Assembly: GCA_033064195.1 (NCBI GenBank)
Contig: JARBJD010000689.1
Location: forward strand, 1-23,095
DNA: 23,095 bases
Direction: 5' to 3'
Source: Blattamonas nauphoetae
Lineage: Eukaryota; Preaxostyla; Oxymonadida
This document shows, in pieces, positions 1-9,091 of the stretch; position 1 is the stretch's first letter, and every line of letters starts with the position of its first letter. The position numbers and the translations under genes were made by a program. The notes under the pieces are model-generated. The model was not told where the DNA came from and did no database searches. It saw nothing but the letters and a program-made list of their open reading frames with translations.

Positions 1-189
1 AGAACCAGGAGGATGCGGGCGAGCAAGAAGAACCAGGAGATGCGGGCAGAGCTAGACGAGGTGGGAGATGCGGGCGAGCAAAGAGAACCGGGAGATGCAG
101 GGCGAGCAAGAGAACCGGGAGATGCGGGCGAGCAAGAGAACCGGGAGATGCGGGCGAGCTAGACGAGTGGGGAGATGCGGGCGAGCAAG

Positions 190-700
190 TCAAGCGGGGA
201 GATACGGGCGAGCTAGACGAGTGGGGAGATGCGGGCGAGCAAGAGAACCGGGGAGACGCGGACGAGCTAGACGAGTGGGAGATGCGGGCGAGCAAGAGAA
301 CCGGGAGATGCGGGCTAGCAAGAGAACCGGGAGATGCGGGCGAGCAAGAGAACCGGGAGATGCGGGCGAGCTAGACGAGTGGGGAGATGCGGGCGAGCGA
401 GACGAATGGGGAGATGCGGGCGAGTAAGTCAAGCGGGGAGATACGGGCGAGCTAGACGAGTGGGGAGATGCGGGCGAGCAAGAGAACCGGGGAGACGCGG
501 ACGAGCTAGACGAGTGGGGAGATGCGGGCGAGCAAGAGAACCGGGAGATGCGGGCTAGCAAGAGAACCGGGAGATGCGGGCGAGCAAGAGAACCGGGAGA
601 TGCGGGCGAGCTAGACGAGTGGGGAGATGCGGGCGAGCGAGACGAATGGGGAGATGCGGGCGAGTAAGTCAAGCGGGGAGATACGGGCGAGCTAGACGAG
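190..700. repeat. about 240-bp higher-order repeat in the minisatellite
   Basis: Bases 301-480 are repeated almost exactly at 541-720, a 240-bp offset with one base different in the stretch compared. The match extends left to about 190 at an offset of 239-240. The block includes marker variants such as CGGGCTAGC and GAGACGAATGGGG. A third, partial copy of the same unit order appears at about 1030-1200. This shows that blocks of many units were duplicated together. Confidence 0.85.
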
Positions 701-1182
701 TGGGGAGATACGGGCGAGCAAGAGAACCGGGAGATGCGGGCGAGCTAGACGAGTGGGGAGATGCGGGCGAGCAAGTCAAGCGGGGAGATACGGGCGAGCA
801 AGAGAACCGGGAGATGCGGGCGAGCAAGAGAACCGGGAGATGCGGGCGAGCTAGACGAGTGGGGAGATGCGGGCGAGCTAGACGAGTGGGGAGATGCGGG
901 CGAGCAAGAGAACCGGGAGATGCGGGCGAGCGAGACGAGTGGGGAGATGCGGGCGAGCAAGAGAACCGGGAGATGCGGGCGAGCAAGAGAACCGGGAGAT
1001 GCGGGCGAGCGAGACGAGTGGGGAGATGCGGGCGAGCAAGAGAACCGGGGAGACGCGGACGAGCTAGACGAGTGGGGAGATGCGGGCGAGCAAGAGAACC
1101 GGGAGATGCGGGCTAGCAAGAGAACCGGGAGATGCGGGCGAGCAAGAGAACCGGGAGATGCGGGCGAGCTAGACGAGTGGGG

Positions 1183-1560
1183 AGATGCGGGCGAGCAAGT
1201 CAAGCGGGGAGATACGGGCGAGCTAGACGAGTGGGGAGATGCGGGCGAGCAAGTCAAGCGGGGAGATACGGGCGAGCTAGACGAGTGGGGAGATGCGGGC
1301 GAGCAAGTCAAGCGGGGAGATACGGGCGAGCTAGACGAGTGGGGAGATGCGGGCGAGCAAGTCAAGCGGGGAGATACGGGCGAGCAAGACGAGTGGGGAG
1401 ATGCGGGCGAGCAAGTCAAGCGGGGAGATACGGGCGAGCTAGACGAGTGGGGAGATGCGGGCGAGCAAGTCAAGCGGGGAGATACGGGCGAGCAAGACGA
1501 GTGGGGAGATGCGGGCGAGCAAGTCAAGCGGGGAGATACGGGCGAGCAAGACGAGTGGGG
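1183..1560. repeat. 54-bp dimer array inside the minisatellite
   Basis: About seven copies of a 54-bp dimer: a unit ending AAGTCAAGCGGGG followed by an AGATACGGG unit ending in GACGAGTGGGG. Copies begin at 1183, 1237 and 1291 and continue at 54-bp spacing. Later copies share a CAAGACGAG variant in place of CTAGACGAG, so they look like the most recently amplified part. Since 54 is a multiple of three, this section reads as an 18-residue repeat in any open frame. Confidence 0.85.
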
Positions 1561-1755
1561 AGATGCGGGCGAGCAAGAGAACCGGGAGATACGGGCGAGC
1601 GAGACGAGTGTGGAGATGCGGGCGAGCAAGAGAACCGGGAGATGCGGGCGAGCAAGACAAGCGGGGAGATGTGGACGAGCAAGCGAACCGGGGAGTTGCT
1701 GGCGGGCGTGAGGAGTGTTGGCGATGCTTGCGAGTATTGTTATTCCTGAAAACCG

Positions 1756-3144
1756 AATGCACTTAGGTGTGATTGACGTGTTCCATGAGTCGCATGCAAT
1801 CTCCTTCATGTAACACCCGATTCTGCATTTTTTTGGCTCTATCAGTCAAAATCTTGAATCTCGAATCTTACTCACTCTGAATGCGTTCTATATCCTTTGT
1901 CAACCGTTCTATTTCCTCCATACATCATGTTTGTCTTTCTTCTTGACTTCTGACTGTATTTCGTGTTCTTTATCGATCATAATTGCGGATCTTTTTTCAG
2001 CCCAACAGTCGATCTTCTTTATCTTCTGTTTTCCAGTGTTCTCTATCGATTTCTTCTTCACTTCTTTGCCCTTCTTCCTTTCTCTCCTATCCTTGATGTG
2101 TAATGTCTTTCTGTTCGCCTCTTTCAACACTCCATCTCACCGTCGTCATCCTCATCCGAACCCGTTGATGTAGCTGTGATATTCGAGTACCAGACAAGAT
2201 ATGAACAAAAATGAATCAAACCATGTGAAGAATACTGTGATTACAAGACAGACGAGGAAAAGATGGATGGATGAATGATCATGGTTGAAAACGTTGTATT
2301 TTCCGACTAATCTTAAAATCAAATTGGAAACTAGGTTGAAAACAACTCGTCGTGAATCAACGCGTGTCCGATTCATATGTTTTGTTGATAGTTCAAAGTG
2401 ATCCTCGATCAATCCATAAAAACTTCGTTCCATCTCTCATTCCCCCAAACGGGCTCCAATGCAAAAATAACCCTCCATTATTGATTTGTACGAGTTCACT
2501 CTTTGTTTTCAACTGGTTTTTGATTCAATCCGTAACATCATGAAAAACGACACATGTCTTGTACCATTTCGAGAGAAAAGTCGATTCATTTCTCAACCAT
2601 GAGAGGAGATTGGTTTTGAATGTTGGTCTTCGAACTTTTGAATGATGTCAACAATTCTGCCCCACTTTTGTGTTAAATTGGGAGAAAACATGCTTGAACA
2701 ACAGACTTTTTATCAATTACCACCACCAGCTAGAATCAGTATTCGACATTCTGATTTACAAACAACATGACCTTGAATCATTGTGTTCACAACCACGAAC
2801 ACTTCTCTCCATGTTGTCGTAATCTCATGTGAATTCTGTCATTGCTTGTTCTCTTTCATGTTTCATCATTTCAAGACTTCCCAAGTGAAGATTCTCGATT
2901 CGGCCCCAACAATAGGGAAAGGACAATGATTAAACACCGTTGCGGTTGGAAATGTCATTCCAGTCATGTCCAATCCAGTCGTACTAACCAACATCGCTCC
3001 TCTATTCCAAATCTGATGATGAAGTTCTTCTTCCTCGTCCACCCGCCATTGTCACCTCTTGACGTTCGAGCTTCTGTGCTGAAGTGTGTCTTCTTTGCGA
3101 GGAGGAGTGCTTTTCGTTCCTTGACACGGCAGAGTGTTTCATGT
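1756..3144. other. non-genic stretch, nothing recognised
   Basis: A/T-rich DNA between the minisatellite and the first unassigned frame. 1900-2130 is pyrimidine-rich on the plus strand, so short frames on its complement are lysine-rich by composition only. No RNA gene, transposon motif or convincing coding region was seen. Confidence 0.5.
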
Positions 3145-3504
3145 TTAGTCGGCGGTTCTAAAATAGGAATCTGTTCGAGATCCGATGCCTGGATGGTACT
3201 GAATAAGTGTTTGTTCTTCGTCAATTGTTTTGTCTAGTGCAGAATGTGTTAATATCAGACGGTCATTAACAATGAAAAGGCTTGCGGCTTTCAGCTTCCA
3301 ACGAATAATTCGATTTTCATGATGAAATTGCTTCGGCACAATTGGTAAGATCTTTGAATGGTTTCCCCCCTTCGCTTCAAGGACATTCTGTTTACCACAA
3401 AAACAGCTGGGTTCGTCTTTTTTTTCTTTCACCATTTTCTTGAGCGCATCAATTTTCCACAGTCCGATTGCACAGGCTAGGTCACGTTGACCAAGCTCCA
3501 ACAC
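3145..3504 (-). other. unassigned open frame, possible gene remnant
   Basis: A 119-residue frame I do not recognise. Its middle has a Cys-x-Cys (SCFCGK), then a basic stretch with PIVPKQF and, about 20 residues on, SLFIVNDRLILTH. The composition is more protein-like than in nearby frames. There is no clear start context and no supporting neighbour. It could be a decayed transposon or host exon, or chance. No function is proposed. Confidence 0.2.
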
Positions 3505-4114
3505 CAGGGTAATAGGCGCTGTGTCGACAGATGGCCTCGAGTCATTGGATAGTTGAATGATCCGAGACTTTCCTCGGAGCTTGAGGTGGGCATCGATATC
3601 ATCTTCGACTATACGGAGTTTTCTCTGGATAAGATGGAATGAAGAATGGAAAAACCTCTAAGCACTCGAGTGAAAAAGCTGTGGGACAAACTTTTTCTCA
3701 CCAATATCCAATATCATTGACATGTTTTGACTCATCTCACTCAACTGGCAGTTTTTCATTTTTTTGCGACAGAATACGTGATACTGAATAAAATTGGTGA
3801 GATGACCTCTCGGGCAGTTTTGACATCGAATAGATTTTCACCCATGTTCCTCTTCTTCCTTCATCTAAATTACAACCTCTTTCCGATCCTCAATATTCCA
3901 GTATGCAATCCTCTCTTGCGACTCTCAACCGAACCAACGCCCAGATTTTGATGTCGGATTCACACACTGCCTATGATCAGCCTGCACTGGCACCGACCTG
4001 TCATCCCCCCTGTCCAAAATCGAATCAGTCTTTTTCACTTTTGCATCGTGAGATAATGTTTTCATCCTGAATTGTCTTATTCTCTTTTTTCATTCAAGGT
4101 AGAATTATTCCGCT
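3505..4114. other. non-genic stretch, nothing recognised
   Basis: Mixed-composition DNA with only short frames. No repeat, RNA gene or domain motif was seen. Confidence 0.45.
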
Positions 4115-4652
4115 TCATTTTTGAATTGTTTCAAACCAATACTGACATGAAGAAAAACAATCTTTAGATAGAAACTTCACATAAAAATAGCTCTCATTTA
4201 CCCTCAGGTTCATCAATGTGAGACTTCGGACACTTCTCGATATTGTACCCAGCGAATAATCGTGAGTGGGCCGTGATTCATCTGATAGAGAATAGGAGGA
4301 AGGTCTTCTCCTCTGAAGATTTTTGTGAATAGCCGCAGGAAGACCATATTCACCCATTTTCTGACTTCAGTTCGACTGACTGTCTTCACGACTTTGATCA
4401 GATGCAAACGAAGATTGTTGATAGCATAAACAGATGAGAGGTAATGGGGGAGGGTGAAACTGTCACTCCAAACTCTTCTTGAACAGTTGCTTGGAGAGGT
4501 CCCGTCCAACGCAAAACAAGCTGTAGGTGCCACCATTTTTCAGATCGATTGATCCCGTACTGAAGAGTTTTTGCATCGCAAGCCGCGGCCACAATGAGCT
4601 GGGACATTTTCAAGGGCTCGTTTTGATTCATCACTGAACCGTCTGATGTCAA
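4115..4652 (-). other. unassigned minus-strand coding-like remnant
   Basis: Two overlapping minus-strand frames (4398-4652 and 4213-4536) look protein-like over different parts. The right part carries EKWWHLQLVLRWTGPLQ and the left part WVNMVFLRLFTKIFRGEDLP. This is the pattern expected of one old gene or transposon that has lost its frame. I cannot place it in a family. Low-complexity bias does not explain it, but chance cannot be excluded. Confidence 0.25.
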
Positions 4653-5066
4653 CAGGGTTCACTGGGAGCCTATTATAGTCATTCGGCGTTGTCATGATGA
4701 TTTGTATTTTCGTTTTGTGTCGCTGAAGAAATCCGCAATGCCAGTTCGAGTTGACGGGCTTGCCAGATTTCTGGGTTCAACACACGAAAACACCCATTTT
4801 TCTCAACTTTTTCCGCTCGTTGCTCTACATCTAGCCATCTTTTCTTATCAAAATGTCCAGCATTTTTTGCAGTTCTTTTTCAAAATGTTCATTTCATCAA
4901 AAAGCGTTTCGGTACTTTTTTTGTCGAAATAGATTCACTGATGGTTGAGATATTCTCCAAACTTTTTTGGAGCCAAAACGGGTTTGTATTCTGTATTCCC
5001 CTGACACGGGCATTTTTGCGAAGATGAGTGTCGTGTTCCAGGGTCTTCGTAAGGGGTCTTCCTATT
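4653..5066. other. non-genic stretch, nothing recognised
   Basis: A/T-rich with runs of T near 4860-4925. No gene or named repeat seen. Confidence 0.45.
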
Positions 5067-5122
5067 GGGAGGTGAAAATCTCGGTGAGAGGTGAAAATCT
5101 CGGTTGGGAGGTGAAAATTCTC
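5067..5122. repeat. three-copy short tandem repeat
   Basis: Three near-identical units of about 19-20 bp built on GAGGTGAAAATCTCGGT. The last unit is slightly changed to AAAATTCTC. Confidence 0.8.
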
Positions 5123-5158
5123 TTAAGTATCTATTTGGACGTTGATCGAATTTTTGAT

Positions 5159-5231
5159 ACTAGAGTAGTCGAGTTGGATATGACTCAAGCCTTTCAATCA
5201 ACAGGTCGTGGGTTCAATCCGCTTCGTCAGC
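5159..5231 (+). repeat. tRNA-like segment with A and B boxes
   Basis: The sequence TAGTCGAGTTGG (5166-5177) fits the internal A-box consensus and GGTTCAATCC (5211-5220) fits the B box, at ordinary tRNA spacing. A D-arm forms from AGTC (5167-5170) and GACT (5182-5185). The acceptor ends and the T-stem pair poorly and the anticodon stem is weak, so I call it a tRNA pseudogene or SINE head, not a working tRNA. It directly abuts the tail of the minus-strand SINE at 5234, so the two tRNA-like units point towards each other. Confidence 0.5.
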
Positions 5232-5233
5232 AT

Positions 5234-5421
5234 CTTTTTCTTTTGTAGACCTAACTTGATTTTTCCACTTTATGACTGTTATCACATTGCTTCTTCGGCA
5301 GAGGTGGACTTGGTGGGCCAAGATAAGAACAAAATTTCAAAAAAGTTGTGCTCGGCGAGAGTCGAACCCCGAGCACAAGACCGACAGAGAGTGGTTGACC
5401 ACCACTAGGCCAAACACGCCA
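5234..5421 (-). mobile_element. tRNA-derived SINE, copy 1 (full length)
   Basis: Read on the minus strand, the 5' head (5420 down to 5349) has an A box TGGCCTAGTGG and a B box GGTTCGACTCT within a 72-nt tRNA-like length. The acceptor halves do not pair, and a 7-bp stem TGCTCGG/CCGAGCA (5349-5355 with 5369-5375) encloses the B box, so it is not a canonical tRNA. A tRNA-unrelated body of about 105 bp follows and ends in an A-rich tail, AAAAGAAAAAG on the minus strand (5234-5244). A second copy at 6455-7670 shares the body and the same tail. A weak duplication, GTCAGCAT versus GCCAGCAC, may flank it. Confidence 0.7.
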
Positions 5422-5689
5422 GCACGTTCACTTTCCAAAATTTGGTGTGTTATAGTACCCGAGACTTGATCCCACTTCACAATCTTGATTTCACTTCATT
5501 TTTCACGTTTTGTCAAATAAAAACAGAGAACGAACACAATAATGAAATGAAATGTGATTGAGTCTGTTCATTGCCCTGGGATTTGTCGATGATCTTGACG
5601 GGCGACAATGTTGACGTTGTCTTCAATTACCTGATTGTACAGATCAACAGTGAAATCAAATATCATTTCAAGCATGGACGAGAATGATA
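5422..5689. other. spacer, nothing recognised
   Basis: A/T-rich spacer between the SINE head and the decayed 3' part of the Merlin transposase. No feature supported. Confidence 0.4.
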
Positions 5690-6380
5690 TTTTGTCAAAA
5701 TACAACTTGACGAAGAGTGAACAGCAATCGAGTAAATTTACTGCGGTAACTCCACCCGAAGGCATAAATTGTCGAAGATGAGTCCAAGTTCCTTCGAAAA
5801 CAGCTTAGATGATGCCCAACAGAACCGGTTCTGACCGGTTCTGAACGGGCAGAAGGATTCCGCGATGCGGCCCATTTAGCGGCCGCTCGACCAGTCCAAC
5901 GATCCATCTTTGTGGTCTGTCATTTCCTCTTCCATTTTTTCTTCTTCCAAAACAGGCCTCATCCACTTCCACAATTCTCCCTTCGCCCCCCAACGGCGTA
6001 AAACCGCTCCACACAGCAACAGTGGCGGCTTGTCGACATAAACTGTATATCGACCTCACAGCATCCTTGGAGGCTCCAGAGAGGGTGACAGCATGCTGTT
6101 GTGTGACTTTGGTCTGGCAGTAGCGGGCAATTTCCAAGGCAACATCGATCGGGATATGAGAATTGATGAATGGAGTACCAGACAGGATGGATCTGTTCTG
6201 ATTATCGGTCCGACACCTCCAACGACGATTTGCTTCGTTGGAGGCTGTCATCTCTTCCCCACACACAGGACATGTTGGTGGGTGGAGGAGATCATGATCC
6301 AGTAGGTATGTGATTGTTGCTGCCTTTGATTCGAATACTCTCTTCCATTCTTGTGCTGTTGGCTCGTTTTCTTGTTCCAT
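5690..6380 (-). pseudogene. Merlin (IS1595-like) transposase, decayed
   Basis: DNA transposase of the DDE class related to bacterial IS1016/IS1595 and animal Merlin elements. The open part (5805-6380, 191 residues) has an N-terminal zinc motif: CPVCG at 37-41, then WRC at 54-56. SILSGTPF at 64-71 matches the family's SILSGT-F block. IVEVDEACFGRRK (136-148) carries the first catalytic Asp, D140, and WIVGLVER (159-166) is the following beta strand. A stop at 5805 cuts the domain. A likely second catalytic block, TIYAFGW, lies near 5770 in another frame, where the family expects an Asp before Gly-Trp. The third acidic block is not found. Normal length is about 270-300 residues, so it cannot be active. 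No terminal inverted repeats were identified. Confidence 0.82.
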
Positions 6381-6482
6381 TTCAACACTCTATTGGTTTC
6401 CAGAGACACTTTTGAATGAAAAATGCAATAATGGGTGAATGAACGTCTCGATCACTCTTGGCTCAGCAAGTCAACCTGTGCC

Positions 6483-7613
6483 GCTTCTTCCGTCTTTGAT
6501 GTTTATTCATTGATAATGGCCTGAATTGGATGGATCATGAGATCAGACCTTTTTGTTTTCTAAACGAAAATGGTGACGGAGTTCACAAAGAAAATGGCAG
6601 GAAACAACTATGATGATGTGGAATGATAATGGAGATCTTTATATACTGGACAAATGATAAGGAAGAAGGGGCGTGCGTTGGGGAGGTACGTCGTGTTTCA
6701 GCTTTTATGATCTTCTAGGATTTCTGGCCTTCCTCCCCACCGTCTCAGTTGGTGCATAAATCCCCGCCTTCGAATGCGTCAGCGACGGCACGGCCACAAC
6801 ATTCACGGGAATCGGCCGTTTTTGTACATCTTCCACCAACGCACTTCTGCGCTTAATCGTTAAAAACGCTCCGCTTGCAATATCGATTTCAACTAACGTT
6901 TTCTACACTCAACGACGCTTTCCTTTGAACTTCGTCACTTTCCTTTGATCTTCGTCACTTTCTTCCAATCTTCGATCATTGTTATGATATTTTCGAATGA
7001 ATTATTTCCGTCTTTAGCTTGGCGATACGCTGATCTCAGGTAGTACATATCAGAAATGTAAGATTCCGACTCATGATTAGTTTGTTAAGACTGGAGAACA
7101 TCACGATAAGGAACTCCAATTTCAAAAAGGCGAGCGGCTTCTTCTTCAACGTTCGTGGTCAATCGACTTTTTGGTTTTGATTCAGTTGAAACTTTACCAT
7201 GGTGATGATCAACACGGTTCCATCGAAGAGACCATTTTTTGTTTAGATGAGAATAGCTGCATGAGTGGACGCAACCACAGCCTAAATCTTGTGTGGATGT
7301 ATTTGGTCGATCACCCTGTGATTCTGATTGTTTCTGCGAGTGACATACACAGTGATATCGTGCATCTTTCACTACAAGGTACGATTTTCGACAAAATTTG
7401 AGTCCGATCGCTTGAGATTGATTCTTGATGTACTGATCCATTTGGTCAAAGGAGTCAAAATAGTTAGGAAGAGAGAAAGGAGCCATGTCGATTTTGCCAT
7501 CTTCGGGAGACGGAGGCGAGACCATGAATGAGATCGAAAAAATGTTGGGTTGATCTCATGATCCATCCAAGTCAGGCCATTCTAAATGAATAAACATCAA
7601 AGACGGAAGAAGC
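6483..7613 (-). mobile_element. MULE (Mutator-like) deletion derivative with long TIRs
   Basis: Terminal inverted repeats of about 63 bp, 6483-6545 and 7551-7613, agree at all but about four positions. Their outer ends read GCTTCTTCCGTCTTTGATG on the left and the complement on the right. The 1.1-kb interior holds only the first part of a MULE transposase on the minus strand, starting just inside the right repeat, and no catalytic core. It is thus a non-autonomous derivative. The outer GAAGAAGC also occurs in the SINE target, so the exact junction and the usual 9-bp duplication cannot be fixed by eye. Confidence 0.78.
7085..7525 (-). pseudogene. MULE transposase N-terminal FAR1/WRKY-GCM1-type domain
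   Basis: This 146-residue frame has the build of the DNA-binding front end of Mutator-like transposases. An opening helix with FDSFDQMDQYIKN (23-35) is followed by GLKFCRKSYLVVKD and YHCVCH (57-62). Then come CGCVHSC (83-89), KKWSLRW (96-102) and the closing HHH (107-109), which resembles the C-x-C ... W ... H-x-H zinc ligands of FAR1/FLYWCH folds. A short helix, EEEAARLFEIGVPYRDVLQ, resembles the linker before the catalytic domain. The DDE domain (a further 400 or so residues in full elements) is absent. The frame lies between the two terminal inverted repeats and starts 26 bp inside the right one. Confidence 0.72.
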
Positions 7614-7867
7614 AATGTGATAACAGTCATAAAGTGGAAAAATCAAGTTAGGTCTACAAAAGAAAAATGGCGTCTCGGTGTCACTCCTCAACAATACTCC
7701 ACAGCATTGTTTCGGAAACAACAAATCTCGGGATCAAAGATATTCTCGTTTTTCTGTTTGAATGGTTTTCTTCAATAGTGCGAGTTGAGCGGCACTCTCA
7801 ACTGAATTTAGCCACGGGATGAGTTGGGAAGAGAGTAATGTTTTTTTTGTGTGAGAGGAGGGAGAGA

Positions 7868-8057
7868 CTAGAGATGGTACTTGAAAACAGTGTTCACTCC
7901 ACGATCACAAGGTTGAGTCTTGGATGATGAACTAGACGGCAAACAGATTAACTCAATACCTCTTGTTGCGAGTTCCTTCCACAAATTGGGTTGAAAACGA
8001 GAAGATTGCTCATGGATGATGAACAACGCGGGGGCATCCTTCAATTCAAGATGGGCT
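7868..8057 (-). pseudogene. pogo/CENP-B-like DDE_1 transposase fragment
   Basis: A short minus-strand frame (stop TAG at 7868-7870; a stop also lies just upstream near 8060) reads APALFIIHEQSS, then IELICLPSSSSSKTQPCDRG and VFKY. This matches the DDE_1 block with the second catalytic region (pattern LLILDGHSSH) and the third (LPPHTSHxxQPLDxxxFxxxK). The Asp of the second region reads as His here, while CDRG keeps the third. Further DDE_1-like sequence may continue out of frame towards 7740. It is a different copy from the one at 9092, on the other strand. Confidence 0.6.
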
Positions 8058-8082
8058 CGTCTTCTCTATATCTCTGGAACGA

Positions 8083-8166
8083 GAAATGATAGGGAAGAGC
8101 ACCGAAAGTGGGGAAATGATAGGAAGGAACACACAATTGGGAAATGATGGGGATGAACACATCCAG
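8083..8166. repeat. three-copy tandem repeat based on GAAATGATAGG
   Basis: Three imperfect units of about 25-30 bp, each opening GAAATGATAGG or GAAATGATGGG and carrying a GAACAC or GAGCAC in the middle. Confidence 0.6.
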
Positions 8167-8169
8167 CTT

Positions 8170-9091
8170 GTTCCACATTGCGCACATATAATCCCGATAT
8201 GATTCCACGTCGGGATAACCTCCAAACACTTCCACTTTGAACACATATATTCCCATAGCTTTACGCTATAGGGATATCTCTCCTCTCCCCAATTATGAAG
8301 CATCGAAACCAAACTCTACATAGTTGTGAACATCTACGATCATCCCCTCGCCTATAATTGTGTTTTTCACTTCACTTTTTGGTTTTGTCCCCGCCTGATG
8401 ATAGTGTCATCCATTCAGTTGGATGGCACTGGAGGGCGAAGCCCTGTCACACCAACTTTGTGGCAGGCTTGGCCATTTGCCGAGATGCAATTTCTATTGT
8501 AGCCTGGGACATACGGATTTTGCTCGTCATGGTTCCCGGTTCCTCGCCTGACTTCGGTTGAGCTAGAGGCGGGACAGGTGCTCTCCTCCCGAGTGAGGCA
8601 TGGTGCTGTGCGATCTGCTCTTCAAGAAGTTTTGAGGTGATGGATTCAACCTTTTAAAAAATCTGGAGCTTTTTGTCTATCTGAAGATCCTTCGATGCGG
8701 GAGCGATCCGATGATTGGAACAGTGGATTGGATCTGCATTTGTGTCTCTTATTTCATCCTTTAGATGAATCCAATCACAGATGCTTGTGTTTGGAGGATC
8801 AACATGTCTTGATCGACAAAATGGGTTCGATCATAACTTCATTTCTCTATAGTGGTCTTTGAAGTTGTCACAGCATTTAAGAGAATTCCTCAACATTGTA
8901 ATCAAAATATGTAAACTAATTGAAGCAAAGAACTAAATGGAGAGCAGAAATGTGGGCGAAATTTCTCAATATCTTCTTCTGGAAGCGAGACTTGAGATTC
9001 AGATTCATCCTCCCAGGATGATACCCTTCCAACAAAGCAAAAAAGGAAACATTCAAGTCGTAACACTCCATCCAAGAGTTCGAAATCTCGG
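8170..9091. other. stretch without a recognised gene
   Basis: Contains a locally G/C-richer segment (about 8390-8620) whose frames match nothing I know, then A/T-rich DNA leading into the pogo-like gene. Sequence just upstream of 9092 in the same frame (RNTPSKSSKSR) may be transposase too, so the start of that gene is uncertain. Confidence 0.4.

Larger units (their letters stand above)
1..1735. repeat. G/A-rich minisatellite, 26/27-bp units
   Basis: The stretch is made almost entirely of tandem units that start AGATGCGGGCGAGC and end in one of three tails: AAGAGAACCGGG (26-bp unit), TAGACGAGTGGGG (27 bp) or AAGTCAAGCGGGG (27 bp, often next to an AGATACGGG variant). The array degenerates after about 1660 and ends near 1735; its left end is outside the window. 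The 27-bp units lack stop codons in several frames on both strands, which gives long open frames. The interspersed 26-bp units shift the frame, there is no consistent start, and the predicted peptides are only translated repeat, so I treat the array as non-coding. The strong purine bias of the plus strand contrasts with the A/T-rich sequence to its right. Confidence 0.93.
6455..7670 (+). mobile_element. SINE copy 2, 5'-truncated and split by a MULE
   Basis: Two pieces of the same SINE as copy 1 are seen in plus orientation. The left piece, 6455-6483, matches the body just before GAAGAAGC of the consensus with a few changes. The right piece, about 7606-7670, is nearly identical to the 3' body and tail of copy 1 and ends AAAAGAAAAA-like. 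The tRNA head is missing, as in 5'-truncated retrocopies. Outside both ends lies a probable imperfect target-site duplication: CGTCTCG-ATCACTC at 6444-6457 and CGTCTCG-GTGTCACTC at 7671-7686. The MULE therefore landed in an already inserted SINE. Confidence 0.72.

Noticed and set aside
1-1735. CRISPR-like array or G-quadruplex array
   Set aside because: There are no unique spacers between repeats, so it is not CRISPR. G-runs are mostly separated by loops too long for canonical quadruplexes.
68-1809. Long open frames of up to 354 residues on both strands in the minisatellite
   Set aside because: They are translations of stop-free 27-bp units. 26-bp units shift the frame, several frames are open at once, and no start or domain supports a gene.
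1909-2173. Lysine-rich minus-strand frame and hydrophobic plus-strand frame
   Set aside because: Both follow from the pyrimidine-rich composition of the same stretch; no motif or start context.
5349-5420. Functional tRNA gene on the minus strand
   Set aside because: A and B boxes are good, but acceptor and anticodon stems do not pair, and the body and tail are shared with another copy, which fits a SINE.
8358-8620. G/C-richer plus-strand frame as a gene
   Set aside because: Only 67 residues, no recognisable motif, and no neighbour supporting it.
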